DNA of 64,000 nucleotides from Opisthorchis felineus (GCA_004794785.1 SJOL01007044.1:69529-133528), one strand, 5' to 3'; shown: positions 37,112-50,155, counted from the first letter of the stretch. Program-made: numbers and translations. Notes: generated by a model not told the origin, from the sequence alone.

Positions 37112-37239
37112 TCCAGCTTACTTGATTTGGCACTCATAATAGATGAATTCCGTGCTACATGCAGATCATTTATCAAAGGAAACACTGGCGTAGAGAGGCT
37201 TTATTTAATGCTTCTGAGAAAACAGTCGCTAACTTTAAG
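37112..37239 (+). CDS. Candidate internal exon, unknown protein
   Basis: An excellent acceptor (gtgttcatttcag) opens SSLLDLALIIDEFRATCRSF, IKGNTGVERLYLMLLRKQSL, then a fair donor (tttaag followed by gtcatc) after 42 codons plus two bases. The composition suggests an amphipathic helical protein segment. No in-phase neighbour was found; a possible further exon at 37731-37812 (EKSLTKGQSWTLRVRTQRS) has good signals but a different phase. Confidence 0.42.
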
Positions 37240-37730
37240 GTCATCTCATATCGCTGTAACTACCAGACTTTCGGCTATACTTACCGTCATCGTATAACAT
37301 GAATTTTGTAACGAGCAATTAAGGATCGAAAGTCGTGTTGGCAGTGACTTGAACGGATCCACTTCAGATTATTCGTATTCAGTATCCACGTGCTTCGGAA
37401 GTAAACAAAGTTTTGCATTTTGCGTCAGTTATCCATATAGACACTATCTCAGTTTGACATCGAACGTTGTTATCTGAACGGAATAAACCACAAAGCTAGC
37501 CGAGGTGCATAACGATCGATAACTTCCGTGGACACTGCCAGGCCTCGCATGACTGTCGAATTATTGTATGAAAGCCTCTCATTGTGATCCCCGACAAGCA
37601 TTAAGTTGTGAAAATACGCGGATGGCGAGTGATCGGTTTGGTTATGAATGTACCCTGTGCCACGCCTTATTCAGCAAATGCATCTGGTCTCTGTATTACA
37701 CACCTTTCATTAAATGATTTTTAAACAGGA

Positions 37731-37812
37731 AAAAAGTCTAACTAAAGGCCAATCGTGGACCTTGAGAGTCAGAACGCAAAGAAGTAATGTGAAGGAAAGC
37801 AAATGGAAGAAA
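37731..37812 (+). CDS. Weak candidate exon
   Basis: Between tttttaaacag and a donor-like gtgagc, 27 codons are open with a basic translation. The frame continues into SYAEDVIIL, which superficially recalls a polymerase YxDD box but lacks any neighbouring RT blocks, so no RT is claimed. Confidence 0.22.
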
Positions 37813-38227
37813 GTGAGCCTTAGCTATGCGGAGGACGTAATAATATTGTTTTGTATAAATACACCACACGGGACGTTTTTACTGTCGATTGGTAAACGTA
37901 ATAATGATTTTCGGCCCTCTGACCCGCGACCTGATCCATCCCTCTGACGATCGGGTCCCTTTGCGTTGTTAAGTTGGTTTGTTTTTTCTTGGAGCGGTAC
38001 GTAGTTTTGATGAGGTGGTAAGAATAGAGAGTGTGAGACTGACGGGTTGAAGGTTACCAGGAGTGAGTCGGATAGGTTAAACCCAAAGTTAGTCCGGATG
38101 CCGATCGATCAGGGAGCCGGCCAACCGTTCAACAAATGGTCCCGACCATTCAAACGGCGAGTCACCGTCATTGTCTCACACAGCAGTGCTCAACGCCCGC
38201 TAAAACAAAGTGCTACGCTGGTATGCC

Positions 38228-38292
38228 AGGTACTGTCGATGTCACCTAGACAGGTGACGAATCTTTTGCAGCCAAATGTCCTAGTTCAGTGA
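38228..38292 (+). ncRNA. PLE-type hammerhead-like motif, copy E
   Basis: The only plus-strand copy. The first box is altered (CTGTCGA, 38233-38239), but GTCACC and GGTGAC (38241-38246, 38253-38258) form a perfect six-pair helix. The second box reads GAATC. Downstream ttttgcagccaaatg and tagttcag align with the other copies. Confidence 0.5.
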
Positions 38293-38299
38293 TTAGAAC

Positions 38300-39500
38300 A
38301 GTATCTGTGATAGGCTAATATATGGCAGTCTAACATACGAAGTCGCTCCCAATGTCTCCTAAAAATACTGATGACAGAACACTCTGCCGCACTCAATTCT
38401 AATTCTTGAAAAACAAAGCACTCTCTAAATTCAGTGAATATAGTAACTCATTTTATCTGTTCAATGAATGATTAGGACTAATTGACCAAGTAAGCCAATT
38501 CGTTGGGGCACTTGATTATCCAAATTATCGTGAACAATAAGCAAAGGACAGATGATTTGAACCCGAACTGTACTGGGTCAGTATTTGGTCCAGGCAACCT
38601 GAGCATTATGGACCTTCGATTATCACCTCGGTCATCTTTCATTATACAAGTATTTTCGTTGACAAACTAAATGAAGCAACTTCTAGGCTGATGGAAAGTC
38701 TCAGCTACCTGAAATTCATATGGTGCTTGTCTCTTTAACCAAAACTGGGTTGAACTGAGCGTGGGACACGAATGGCTACCTGAACTGACATTACCTTCCC
38801 ACACCAACACTTACATTTTCGAAATTGATACACAGTGAGTAACTGTTTGGTCCTCATAGCTGGTGGTGTACTTACTACCTTTTCACAGTAGTTGAGTTCA
38901 TTCTCTCATTGTCTCTATGGCCTTTAAACTACTTGTGATCAGGACGCGGTCTTACTACTCAGACTGAGGGCTAGTTAGGCACATTACAGCGAAATGCTGG
39001 CCACAGGTCTCAAGTGATTCAGACAAGCACACCATAGACATTGGTATTTTTACGTGTTGGCGTGTCAGATATCAATCCAGCAAAAGAGATACCCATAGTG
39101 TAGTTATTCAGCAGCTCCGCTGCTTGGAAACGGATGGATCAAACACGTGGAGAATGTCAGTGTCACTCAGTAGACCAGCAAACAATTGATCCGTCTCCAT
39201 CTTACAAACTCCCTTTTCTCACTCGGCAAAGTGTTGGGTGCTTTGCCTTGGCGCATGCGGATATCACACTTTGGATATTTACTTGCAACAAACGAAAAAA
39301 GGAAAATCGACCGGTACAAAATCTTCAGCAGGAACCGAGGAAAGAAGTGCTATCTTGTGAAACGGAAAAAATGACAGAGATATCTGTTGTGAAAAGGTCC
39401 CTGTAATAGGAAATGACATACCGGTTGACTACTAGAGGATTCACTGAAAGTTTGTATTTTGAGAGGTGCGAGAAGCACATGAAGCACATGAGAACTTTGG
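38300..39500. other. No recognised feature
   Basis: Short overlapping frames; the two plus-strand frames at 39134-39420 contradict each other and neither has matched splice signals. Confidence 0.3.
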
Positions 39501-39508
39501 CATTTTCA

Positions 39509-39913
39509 TCAGTAAGCCACGTGAATTTGAAGCATAAGTCTTTCTGAAAAGATAACTGCAAAGAGGGCACCACAGGGCCTTAAAAACCGTGTCACAAGTT
39601 GACGGGGTAGCTGAAATCCCAATGGTGGCTCCAGGTATGAGATATCTCCCAACTTCTGGTGATTAACGTAGACTGCAAATGTTTTTCTGCGCAAAATCTG
39701 GCATCCGTCGTCAGCATACATGGACTGACTGGCAGAAGGAGGTTTTTCCAAATGTACAAGGTATCTTGGCAGGAAACAAAGTTTACAGAAACAAAATTCG
39801 GGGTGTGGTAGTTGATGGAAGACAAAACATTGCCGGCGTAAAATCAGTGCAACAAAAAATCGACAATCGCTTTGCGAAACAAATTTGAATGCATCTGTTT
39901 TGCAAACAGTCAT
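39509..39913 (-). CDS. Weak candidate exon, unknown protein
   Basis: The longest open minus-strand frame in this part (134 codons) includes YADDGCQILRRKTFAVYVNH and LEPPLGFQLPRQLVTRFLRP. A good acceptor (gtttcctgccaag) lies inside it near 39768. A plus-strand frame across 39679-39888 competes. It could be a further upstream exon of the 33-36 kb gene, but phase cannot be checked. YADD here has no RT context. Confidence 0.25.
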   Translation of the reverse strand: MTVCKTDAFKFVSQSDCRFFVALILRRQCFVFHQLPHPEFCFCKLCFLPRYLVHLEKPPSASQSMYADDGCQILRRKTFAVYVNHQKLGDISYLEPPLGFQLPRQLVTRFLRPCGALFAVIFSERLMLQIHVAY

Positions 39914-39919
39914 CTGCAG

Positions 39920-42900
39920 TAAACTTTGCTTCTCTGCATTTCATCATCAATGATTAGAAGTTTCTGATGTCACTTAGCTTAGCAACCTCATTCCAGGGTC
40001 TCGGCACCAACAAATTGCTGCAGAGAAGTTTTATTTATTTATTTTTTCAACTGAAGTAATCGCAGGCATATTACCCAAGTTACATCATCGGAGAACAAGT
40101 GCATCAGAGGTTTCCTGCAGGGGAATCAGCGATGAGATTCAGTTAAAAATGTAGCGAAATCTCTGTAACGAGCACTCCTTTAACAAATGCATCTGCAGTA
40201 TGATAAAATCGCGGGGGACAAGCTAGCTAGCGGTTATCATGATGCATAGCTTACGTGAATTACCACCGATTTTAAATAAATTCAGATTAGTACGCGTGCT
40301 TGCGAAGTCTTATTACGGAGTGTGTCTTGCTTGCCCCAAAGAGCATTGCTTTTTGTAGGCTTCATAGACATGCCTCCCCAAGTTTCGGATTTCATCGGTG
40401 ATTCATCGGGAAACAACACCTCCTGGACGTCACCCAATATCTTTAATCGATACAACAAACGTCAAACTGGACATTTCGGATTATAGGGGAGTATATCTCT
40501 GACGTATTTTTATTTGGTAAGATTAGAGAGACAGGGAAACCTTCATCCTGCTATGACCACCGCGGTCAAATCTGCCCACAAATTTGAGCAGCAAGCTTAT
40601 GTAGTTGAAATATATAACTTTGAACGAACAAACCGTACATTCGAGAATGAACTTAAAGTAGTGTAGCACCGTCTTGAAACAAAGAATTCTGTGGTAATCC
40701 AACGACAGGCCTCACACTGTTGCCTCAGAGCGAGTCAGGGATAGTGAAACAGACACAGGCAATCAATAAAACTTGAGAACATTAATGCTAAACGTCTACT
40801 TGTTTTTTTTGGTATGGTCATATATGCTCTCTTACTCCAGTCCAGCACAGAAAGAAATCATACACATGTGAAAAAGTACGGCTACAAACGTTTCGGAACA
40901 TGGAAAGCCGATGAGGCTGTCAAACTACTGACAATTGAGAATAGACGTAAACGTCGCAGAGTTTAAGCCAAGAATCGAGGGTTGACGGTGTGTAGAACTT
41001 ACCTCCAGATGACGTTCTTGACGCACCACACTATTCACAAGACTCCGGGAAGCTTTTCGACAGCCAAAGATCGTTCACATCATTTTTGAGGCCCATAAGG
41101 TTTCCTATCAATATTATGAGTGGTCTGAGTAGCAGTGCGACAGAAAGCGAGCCGCTGCATCTTACTACAGCCCATATGATTTACAAAATTTCTACACAAA
41201 CCTGTAGCACATTGTAGACGCGTCTCTCTAACCACAAATTCCTTCCTGACAATATGAAGCTTAACAAATCTTTGTAACATCTAAATGTGCATAGTACTGG
41301 ATGACAAGAGGGCTACGGCCTGTTGCACAAGAAATGCTGTACTTCCGTAAAATGTATTCGGCAAAATCCGTGCTTCTTTATAAAACGAATCAACAGAGGT
41401 TTCGTTCTACACATTACTGCTACCTGGCAGCTACGATGAATGGCGGGCAGCTTCCGGACTGCGTTAGTTTCGCTTGCTAGCTTGCACACGAGTAACAAGA
41501 TGATCTCAGTCCAATGAAAAGTGTTGTGGAGCCGATATATATGACCACAAAACGTTCCTCACAACAGCTAGGAGCACTAAGGCGGCACTCTACCGTAGTT
41601 CTGTTGTAACGCGTAATTTCTACGCAGCCAAATTAGGCATTGCTCTGGTCTAGCAGATCACCCCATGACCTACAGTAGTCGTTCATCCAAGTAGGAATCG
41701 CCCGCAGGTCAGTCCACTGTAAGATTTGACCCGAGAGTGAAAAGCGTCACATTTCCACATGTTGGCCTAGACCTCCGGACCAGAATAGCCCATTAAGTCA
41801 CCCTGTCCCTGGTCGATATTCTCCCTACTTAACCCTCAAGCAATTTTCATGTTCAGATGCGGGACTAATTAACTATGTAACTACAACCAGGGCCTGGTTA
41901 GTACACCATGCTCAGACGTTTATGGCGGGTACTTGTGAACGTAACATAGCAGTGGCAAAATGGCTTTAGTAGTAACAGTCTGGGCCACTGAGATGCAACT
42001 CTCTTCCAGCTGGAATTTGGGGGTCAATAGACGCATCGATCTGCATAGTGACAATCAATGAGCAGTATGGCCATATTAGACTAGAGTCAGTAGTATAAGT
42101 GGTTACATTCTTCGCTTATTATTGTCAGATCAGGACCGTAAGGTTCACTAAATGAGTAATTTTAAAACATACCCGGATGAGAGACATGCATGCAACAAAT
42201 TCAAAGACATCTTCATCCAAAAGTTGATGACATGTCAAATTTAGTGTTAAGCAATCCGGATGAGTGAACACCACGTCCACTTCAGACGAGATCGACGATA
42301 AATCTGGAGCTGCGTCGAAAAATGATGCCTAAATATTGACTTTTTTATTGTTCAAATCATCGAGACCTTATATATGGTCAGATAGTGGTAGGATTTGTTC
42401 CCGATGATAAAACCACATCTGGGCGGAATGATTTCTGGATTGGGGTCGGGGAAGCTTTGATCAAGTCCAACACTAAGATGACAGGATGATTCCCAAAGAC
42501 TCTTTTCAGTTCAAGGGATGCCCTATGGGAAATTATCAAAGTGATCTGGTAAAAGTTGAAAAAAGAATGTCAGGTACATTTTTGTGAGAAAACCTTGCTA
42601 ACTCAGCTGAATAGCACCATGTGAAGATAACAGGTGCACAAACATTCACGCAACTTTTATGCGGTCATGGACAAACGACCTGAAAGTTAGCCACCACGGT
42701 TCTGAAACTTAAGTGAGCGAAACCGAAAAACGGGCATTTTTCAAGGAGAGAGTTTATCATTGTCAAAGGGTCACCCTCGATTTTCCGACGAATTTGACTT
42801 TGAAACATATTTGGGTTTTGGCAAAGCCTCAGGTCAGGTAACCGAAGCAGCAAGAAATGATTGTGTACCTTCGTTCATAAGTAAAGACAGACAGCATACG

Positions 42901-43440
42901 ACATACATTATTTCATCAACTAATAATTTATACAATATCCCACCAGTACGCTTTGCTTTTGTTTGTCTACGAAATAGTGAAGCAGCAGGGCGTCTCCGTA
43001 GTAGAATACGGAAGAAAACCATTTGTGAGAACGTTCATAGCTGGACTTGAACCTGTTCAGTGTATACTGTGATCCATTTAGACAGTTTAGATGGACATGA
43101 TATCGACAGTTGATAGTAAAATTTGAACTCACTTAGGCGATTTAATAGATAAAACTTAGCCACAGAATTTAAGTGCAAGGCCAGCTGATTTATATCGAAT
43201 GAAACCTGTTTCCTTTTCAGCACTTGCATGAGCTGATAATGCCACTCATTTGGTTGAAGCCGCAAAGTCATTTTCGATGGGAGATATTTTACCACCATCC
43301 TGAATTTCTATCAACCAGTTTGAACAAAAGATCTGGTCTTGGTCAGATTATTCAACAGAGCTTGAATGAAAGTGATGGGGTAATGTGTTTAAATATTGGT
43401 AGCCAGGATGCATTCATTGGTAGTCGATCAGGGGGCTGTT
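39920..43440. other. Mostly unrecognised; possible weak minus-strand exons at 41.1-41.5 kb
   Basis: Minus-strand frames at 41080-41280 (with a donor-like ctacag/gtttgtg) and 41313-41498 (with ctgccag/gtagcag) have coding-like translations but no convincing acceptors. The plus-strand frame at 42760-43050 starts SKGHPRFSDEFDFETYLGFG and is equally unproven. Nothing else stands out. Confidence 0.25.
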
Positions 43441-43447
43441 TATCTGT

Positions 43448-43515
43448 TCGACGAGCTTGACAACTGAATTGCAGACGTTTCGTCACCATTCGAGGAGACA
43501 TCACCAGTTGGATGG
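43448..43515 (-). ncRNA. PLE-type hammerhead-like motif, copy D
   Basis: Minus strand: CTGGTGA (43501-43507), T, GTCTCC, TCGAAT, GGTGAC, GAAAC (43477-43481). One box base differs and one helix position is a U-U mismatch. The downstream flank (gtctgcaatt) matches copies A and B. Confidence 0.52.
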
Positions 43516-43689
43516 GTGGTGCATCTTCTCCACAAAAGACAGTCACTCTGACGTTAACAATATTATGTTGTGGACCAAAACTTGTAGTTGTTTCTTCCAC
43601 GATCCTGTTGGGTGTCTGTGTCTGACCTCGGACTTCTATGCTATCTATGCTTTTTGGGCGTACGACTGATCACGACCAGAGGTGACGCT

Positions 43690-45100
43690 CAAACGAGTGT
43701 GACAAAATGAATAAGTGTCTTCAGTCAATTTATTTGCTTCAAGAGCATAATCGACTGATTCGCTTCCGATCTGTCAGTATACAATGACAACTGTCGGAGT
43801 TGGAACTGCAGCGGAATTGGTTACATAATTATTGGGGTCTTGTGCGGATTCCAGCAACATATACCATACGATAGGCTGGGGCCAAACACCTCTCTGTCTG
43901 ACTTCGCGGTGCCCATTCCAGCTTCTCGGCTATCTTCTGAAAGAGTAACACCACTCTGGGTATAGCAAAGAAGCCACTACAGGTTTTCAGAGCTCCAATT
44001 CAGGTTTCCGGATCATGCAATGGCCCACCGAATTCGTTGTTCCCTGAGACGTGATGTATTCAAGCAACATTCCCCAACCTTCGAGCTGGACACTTTTTCT
44101 AGTCATGTATTATTCAAGTAGCGCATCGGACTGCAATGGTCAAAAACATCGAGTTTTGAGGATAGTATCTAGCTATTGTAACTAGGGAGTAAGGGGATCC
44201 CCACTTTCTGTGCACGGTGATTTCAATTCCCAAAGAAAACTTCATGAGTTGCTTAAAGATATACTACGAGCGCCAGTCTCTTTTCTAACCTTCCCGTTTT
44301 ATGGAATGTTAGAACCTAACTACACAAATAGTAGACATGTTCAGTCTTATCACCTACCCGCAACGTTACTCTAAGAGTATAATCTGGTGCACAAAAATTG
44401 TAACTGGTGCTTGTTGCCAGACCTTTGAGTCCCGAATTCTAGGTGACTGGATTAATAACCCTTTTTAGATTTTCTATGGGGTCGGTGAATTCAAGGTCCA
44501 CAGTATAAATATTTGGGATGAACTACTCGAGGCCTCACTGAATTATTAGACCAATCAAGAACTTAGACGACAGAAGTGATGAAGGAATTCTTGTCTCACA
44601 CCAGAGGCTAGATCCAACTCTAAAAGCTGGTTTCTAGCCTTCATTGATATGCTGAAAGCTTGGATGACAGCGGTGAGTTTGGTTGGTAGCAACTGGACCG
44701 CAAGGACAGTCCATAATTAGGCAAGATGGATGAAGTCGAATGCAGTTGAAGGTCAGCGAAGCAGGCAGTGGTCTGCTGTTATAATTCAGGTTGATATTCT
44801 CCCGACCAAGTTTAGGTGTAAGATAAACATATGCGCAAAGCTTCTGTTGGTAAGTAAGTCAATTTCTTTGGGTCCTCTTGAACCATCTTGCACCTGGAAG
44901 CATCGTTCAAGGAAGTAGGAAAAGAGGACTTAACAGCAGTACCTATGGGACCGATTCCATGATAATTTTTGCATTCCATTCCTCAATTTTGTTGGTAACC
45001 GAAACGAGACGCCTCAGTCAAAAATATATACTGCGTTCCAAAATGGAAAACATGCATACCGGCTGAAATTTGCTTTGGGGTAATAAGTGAACACTTCGGA
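43690..45100. other. No recognised feature
   Basis: No open frame with motif or good splice signals, and no repeat shared with the rest of the window was found. Confidence 0.3.
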
Positions 45101-45119
45101 AAAATATCATTCTATCTTC

Positions 45120-45400
45120 GAGGTATTCCGTTTTTGGGGCAATTGAGAGTTGATGCTGCAAGGCTCTGAAGACTGAGTTTGCAGGTTTCTCGTCTAAAGT
45201 TTAAAGTACTTCAGAGGTTGCCCACCGTTCCTTCTTCTAGTGGTCTGTTGACCATTTTTGTCCAGAGGAATGACTTTACCAACAAGATGTGGAGGGGGAT
45301 TTTCAGCAGTCATCTACATTCGAGGCATTCTCCATAGCTGCATTTGTACTCGATCGTAATAGTACATTCTTGTTTCCATCGGACCTGGTGACTTTACGGC
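45120..45400 (-). mobile_element. Possible LINE C-terminal remnant
   Basis: On the minus strand a broken frame gives VQMQLWRMPRM, a stop, then NPPPHLVGKVIPLDKNGQQT and RRRNGGQPLKYFK. The pattern resembles the W-hydrophobic-RMP ... GGQ-R-K stretch at the end of many RTE/CR1-like polyproteins. Support is a weak pattern only. Confidence 0.3.
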
Positions 45401-46699
45401 AGATCATTTAGAAGCGGAAGACCTTGTTAGCATTCGTTTGAAATACCAACTTAGGGTGGCTTGAACTCTAATATGTGCTACTGTGTGGTGTACTTGAGAT
45501 GATCATTCGAGGATTGTCCGATAGATGAACTGAATATTGGTCGCCACTCATCCACAAAGATTTATTGGGTTCGGGTATTTGGGTGTCGTTTGTGTCACTA
45601 TGCTGTTGGTGTGGTTTTGTTCATGCCCGTGTTGACTGTCGTCGATGAGTTACAAAATTGGATATTGTTGTATCGTAGCTGAATGAGTTTGAATCTCACT
45701 TGTACGAGGATATGGTCCGGTGCTCCTACTTTCCAGGTTTCAGCTCTTTGATAGGACCAATAATATCCTACTGCCAATATCCCGTGAGTTTATGTCAGTA
45801 GTTAATAGATTTGTGAGATGTTACGGCCGACATTCAAAATCCAATTTAGTAGGGATGTTAAGGATGCGCTCAGTGATGACAAGTACTTGATTCGATGCAG
45901 CGAAATTCCCACGTCTGTTGCTGTTCTCGCATCTTTGTCCCGGGCCGAACTTGCACAGGGTATGTCGGGTGATGTCATCCTATTGGTCGAGATGCTGATG
46001 GACCACGTCTTTGGTGTTCATTCTTCACTTTCCATCCAATTTCAATTGACCGGTTAATGTTACACCGAGAGTAAATATCAGTCATTGTTTTTATCTTTCA
46101 CGGTTGTATAACTGTATACACTTGGCGAGTACCAATGTTCCTAACATGAATATAGGCATTGCAGATAAAACCCCTAGTATTATTGTTATAGGCAATAAAG
46201 TGTGAAACCGTTTAGAAAACCATTAAATCTATGGAGTATGTGCAATTAATGATACAATAGTGAAGAACTGAGGCGAGAAACGCCAGGGAAAATGCAGTTT
46301 TTCCCACAAACACAGCGTTTTAACACTGACATCTGCTTCGTTCTTCATGTAGGTGGTCCCAGAGTTTCAAGAATGCTACCGAAGTGTTGTTTGTTGGACA
46401 TTACTGAGACATGTGGTGTTTGCGTTAAGTATATCACATGTGTGATGTGTTTAGGGTGTTACAGGTGGAGATTTGGCTCATTAACACTGTTTTCTACGGC
46501 CAGACAATCGAACAAACTAATACCGTCTAATGATGATAGAATGATACCGACCTCTGGAAAATCGCAGGTGGAACAAAAACCATCTCCGGCCACTGGTGCA
46601 CGAGAGATCATATGGAAAAGATAAGCGTCCATGGTGGAGACGACAAGCAGAAATCAGTTATTTTGAATAGTATCAAGAGATACATCTCACTGAGCTGTT

Positions 46700-46790
46700 C
46701 CGTGGTCGCTGGTTCGTTAGCTAAGCTAGACAGCTTAACAGAAAACGTCTGATCAACAACCGAAGTGATACTACCGGTGTGTCTTTGTGA
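46700..46790 (-). ncRNA. PLE-type hammerhead-like motif, copy F (eroded)
   Basis: The minus strand aligns along its length with copy B, including the 3' flank tagcttagctaacgaacca, but both boxes are changed (CCGGTAG at 46771-46777; CAGAC at 46747-46751). It is a fossil copy. Confidence 0.45.
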
Positions 46791-47300
46791 AGTGAGGTGT
46801 GGCGGTAAAAAAGGAAAAGTCATTTGTTACAAACTTGGTCATGTGTAACACTAAAGGGAAGAAAAGTGCTGTTATCGGTCTGCCATTTTCTGAATCCACA
46901 GAAAATTCGAATTCCCGTGGGTGGAACACTATATTCAAGATGGCCCTGAAGGTAACCGTGGAAACCCAGTGTGTAACATTGAAACAAAACCCAGCGCAGT
47001 AAAGATGCTGCAAAATGTGAGGGTGAGAGTTTGAAAAGACGGTTGTGTTGCCATAAGGCAAACTTTGGAGACATATGAGAATATTCTCGATGTCGGAAGA
47101 AGTGATAACGCTGACGTGAATTATGCTGTTAGGGATCGTTCACTGAAATAATGGGACGCACAAAACCTTACTTCTCATTGCATATTAAAGATTGGATGAA
47201 TTGCAAGAATGTGAACGATGGAACTGAAATACTTGAGTGATTGTTGTGTAGCAGATATCTAAAGAGTAATAAACTGATCGCATTTGTCCTCCTCTCGCAG

Positions 47301-47766
47301 ATCTTGTAGAGTTGATCTCCAAGCATTACATAACGATTTCATATAAGAAAGGATTCGAAGATTCAGTTTGTCATGCATCCGACGTTTATCCTGAATCAGG
47401 GATTTTGTGCCCTCCTGCAGCTAGTATAAGTGCGACGGCGATTCTACTCATTTGCGAACAAAACTCCTCTATTCATTTAAACGTTATCGTTTGCTATCAC
47501 GTAATAGCTATCCAGATAATTTATTGGTGAACCAAGACATAACTAAGCTTCATAATGTGATGAGGAATAGTGCGGAAGAGGCTCTTGATAGATTGATTAT
47601 TGCACAAATGAACGGAACTCCATTTAAGTACATGGAGTTTATTGATTCCGAGAGTTTACCTTATTTATTCGAAGTAAAATTATTTCAGCCGAAAGAGCTG
47701 TTTCCCATTGCGAAGGGATACTATTTACTGCTTCGTTTTGCCAACCGCGTGCTGATCATTTGCTAG
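47301..47766 (+). CDS. Candidate exon pair, unknown protein
   Basis: A good acceptor (cctcctctcgcag) opens LVELISKHYITISYKKGFED, SVCHASD. A second frame, open to a stop ending at 47766, reads TKLLYSFKRYRLLSRNSYPD, LHNVMRNSAEEALDRLIIAQ, MNGTPFKYMEFIDSESLPYL, FEVKLFQPKELFPIAKGYY. The two could be joined by a 41-base intron (from gtttatcc at 47386 to ctag at 47426), a size common in flatworms; a frameshift in a pseudogene is the alternative. The second part is the most protein-like open stretch in the window. I cannot name it. Confidence 0.45.
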
Positions 47767-48024
47767 TAACACAACAAATCATATGCGGAAGGCTGTAGAA
47801 CTCTCTGTTTTTAGGGCTGCATACTTTTGTAAACATGTTGCAAACATGAATAGTAAAGATATATAGTTGTAAATTATAGACAAAATACTTGTGAGGTGGT
47901 TGTTGAAGTCATTGGCGATTTCAACTATCTCCATCGGGTTCAGATACTTGTATCCTGTGCTCTTGCCAGGAGGACGAATAATAACGTATAATAACGCTTC
48001 GTGAGAGTTTAGTCCTTCTAAATT

Positions 48025-50155
48025 CAGTTCACCGTCTCAAAGAGACCGGACCTTATCGTGGTGAGATGGTTTGTGTGCCTCCGTGACCAACTGAGCTACA
48101 CTGGGGTGTGTGCGTACGACACTCGCAGTGTTTCTCATACCAGATTGGTCGATGGGTAAATGTCTGACAAACAAAATCTTCCAGTCCTTTAGATGTGGGT
48201 GGTTGGTTCTATAAAAATGGTAATGCACTTGCATTACGCACTGCCTTGCGGTTAGGCATTTGACCCAAAGGTTTTGGTTGAGGACCCTAATCGTCCTCCT
48301 GCCTGGGTGCCCTGGCAGTATCCCAGCCCACGTAGAACCATGACACTTGCGACTAAAAATGCTCTCATGCCACATCGGCCGTCACGTAGTGCCTTACTCT
48401 CTGCATACAGCACGGCAGGTAACCATAAACATGCTACGACTAATGGATCCATTCTTACACTTTCAGGTCCCATGTTCTACCCTACACCACTCTAATTGGA
48501 ATACTCTCTAGGCAGATCCCAGCTTGAGGAATGACCGCTTTTTTGCCATGCATCAGACTCAGCTGCAGCTCCAATGAGTCCGACTTCAGTAACAACCCTA
48601 AACACTTCGAAGTCTAATTTGAAACCCCGAGAGCCGGCCTAATTATCTGCGTTTAATGTTTACACAGTGAAGTAGGCAGGACAACAAGCAGCTCTTGCTC
48701 GTAAGCAGGATTTCCTCTGCATTGATATGTGCTGTGTGTCAGAAACAAGAATACAGAAAGCAAGTGTTGCAATTGGACTGACTGTCCCCCGCCCTCTTTC
48801 AGGTTCCGGCTTCGCACCTCTGATGACGTAGAGATCGTTGCGGCTGGATACGCTGGGGTGGATGTTGTATTAAGCGACCGAGCGGAAGGGTCTCTACTTG
48901 ATTAGATGCCCGTCGGGCAATGCGTTTTGCAGTGCCCAAAAAGGAATCTCGAGAAATTGGGTTCCATCGCTGTCTGTGCATTGTGTCTGCTTGCGCCCCA
49001 AAGGAGAGTAGCTCTGAATCTGCCAACAAAGGATTCTGTGACGCTCTAGATACTCTTTTACAACGCGCTGAAAGCTTAGCCACTGTTATGGTTGATGATG
49101 ACATGAATGCCCAGGTTAGTAGACAAATCGTTGCTGAGACCCAACTGCGTGGTCTCCTTGGGTTGTATACGAGAAGCACAGACAACAGAGGACATTGATA
49201 GCAGATTTGAGCAGATAGCAAACTTTTCATTTGCATTGCCAATTTCCGTAATGGCGGAACTTTTGGTGTTCCTTACAATTCAAGAAGCGTTGGAGTTTGT
49301 TGGGAATTTCACACAACTCTGTATTTGTGTTATCTCTGACGTAATGCGTCTGATGACGTCGGAGTATGAATCTCAAAGGACCAAATCACGTTTGTTATTT
49401 TGTGTCGCTTATGGTGTCAAAACTGCATAGCTCTGTGTCTCAATGGTCGCATGTACAAGGCTACAGTAAGGGCTGTATTGTTGTATGGTTGCGAATCGTG
49501 GCCTGCGGACAGATGATGTGAGAATTCTTCAGGTTCTTGACCACCGATGCCTCGAAAGCGTTGCTCTTTTTGGATGGTGTCAACAGATTTGTAACAAGGT
49601 AATTAGAAAACGGGTATCTGTTTGTGCAGCAGGTACTTCAGTCGCGGAAAATACCCAGCACCATCAATTGTGGTGGCTCCATAATATGCTGCGCATGCCG
49701 AAACACCGTCCTCTGTGCTTCATTCAGCATTGCGCAAACTATGACTATATGACTTGGCAGAATGGTGTGAAAGAGGTTACGAAGAGTTTGAGTGTTGTTA
49801 GTCTTGTACTCTTTCCAGGATGGGAACCCAGTGAACTCTCTTGCGCTTGGCTGCGGAATTGCAGAAAATGATGGCTGATCGATGTCAGTGGCGTTCGTGT
49901 TGTCAGTTTATTACGCGATTGTCGGATTGAGCGCTTGGATGTGTAGGCACTTGCTTGCCACATGCCAGGACAGGGTCCCCTCCCTTACCCAGTATTTTCT
50001 TCTTTTCATTCTAAGGCTTCAAATATAATTGGACAGTCTTTTTGATTGTACGGCAATGGCACATCAATGCCAACACTTAGGTTGCTATTCCTGATGATGG
50101 AGATGGTAATGATAATGATGGTGACAAAGATGATGAGGATGATGATGATGAAAAT
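48025..50155 (+). mobile_element. RTE-type LINE, 5' leader to tail, core reverse transcriptase deleted
   Basis: The leader (about 48030-48270) contains a gaccggaccttatcgtggtg stretch that I associate with this trematode family. An ORF1-like basic, Ser/Pro-rich segment follows (48300-48500). The endonuclease starts with LSAFNVYTV and CCVSETRIQ (about 48640-48755) and continues to DDDMNAQVSRQ (about 49095-49130), where DDMNAQ stands for the GDxNAQ block. After about 49200 it loses the RT and resumes at ATVRAVLLYGCESWP (about 49455-49500), then VLDHRCL, QHHQLWW, RMPKHRP, LTWQ-like and MADRCQWRSCCQF (about 49870-49905). A GAT-rich tail ends it. Many stops and frameshifts. Dead copy. Confidence 0.85.
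50091..50154 (+). repeat. GAT-rich microsatellite tail of the RTE element
   Basis: Imperfect gat/gatg units over about 60 bases, roughly 180 bases after the last LINE coding block. RTE elements commonly end in short tandem repeats, so this probably marks the 3' end. Confidence 0.7.

Noticed and set aside
37830..37860. SYAEDVIIL, resembling a polymerase YxDD box
   Set aside because: None of the neighbouring reverse transcriptase blocks is present.
46292..46624. A 110-codon plus-strand open frame
   Set aside because: Cysteine-rich but without any spacing typical of a known domain; runs into a PLE-type repeat region.
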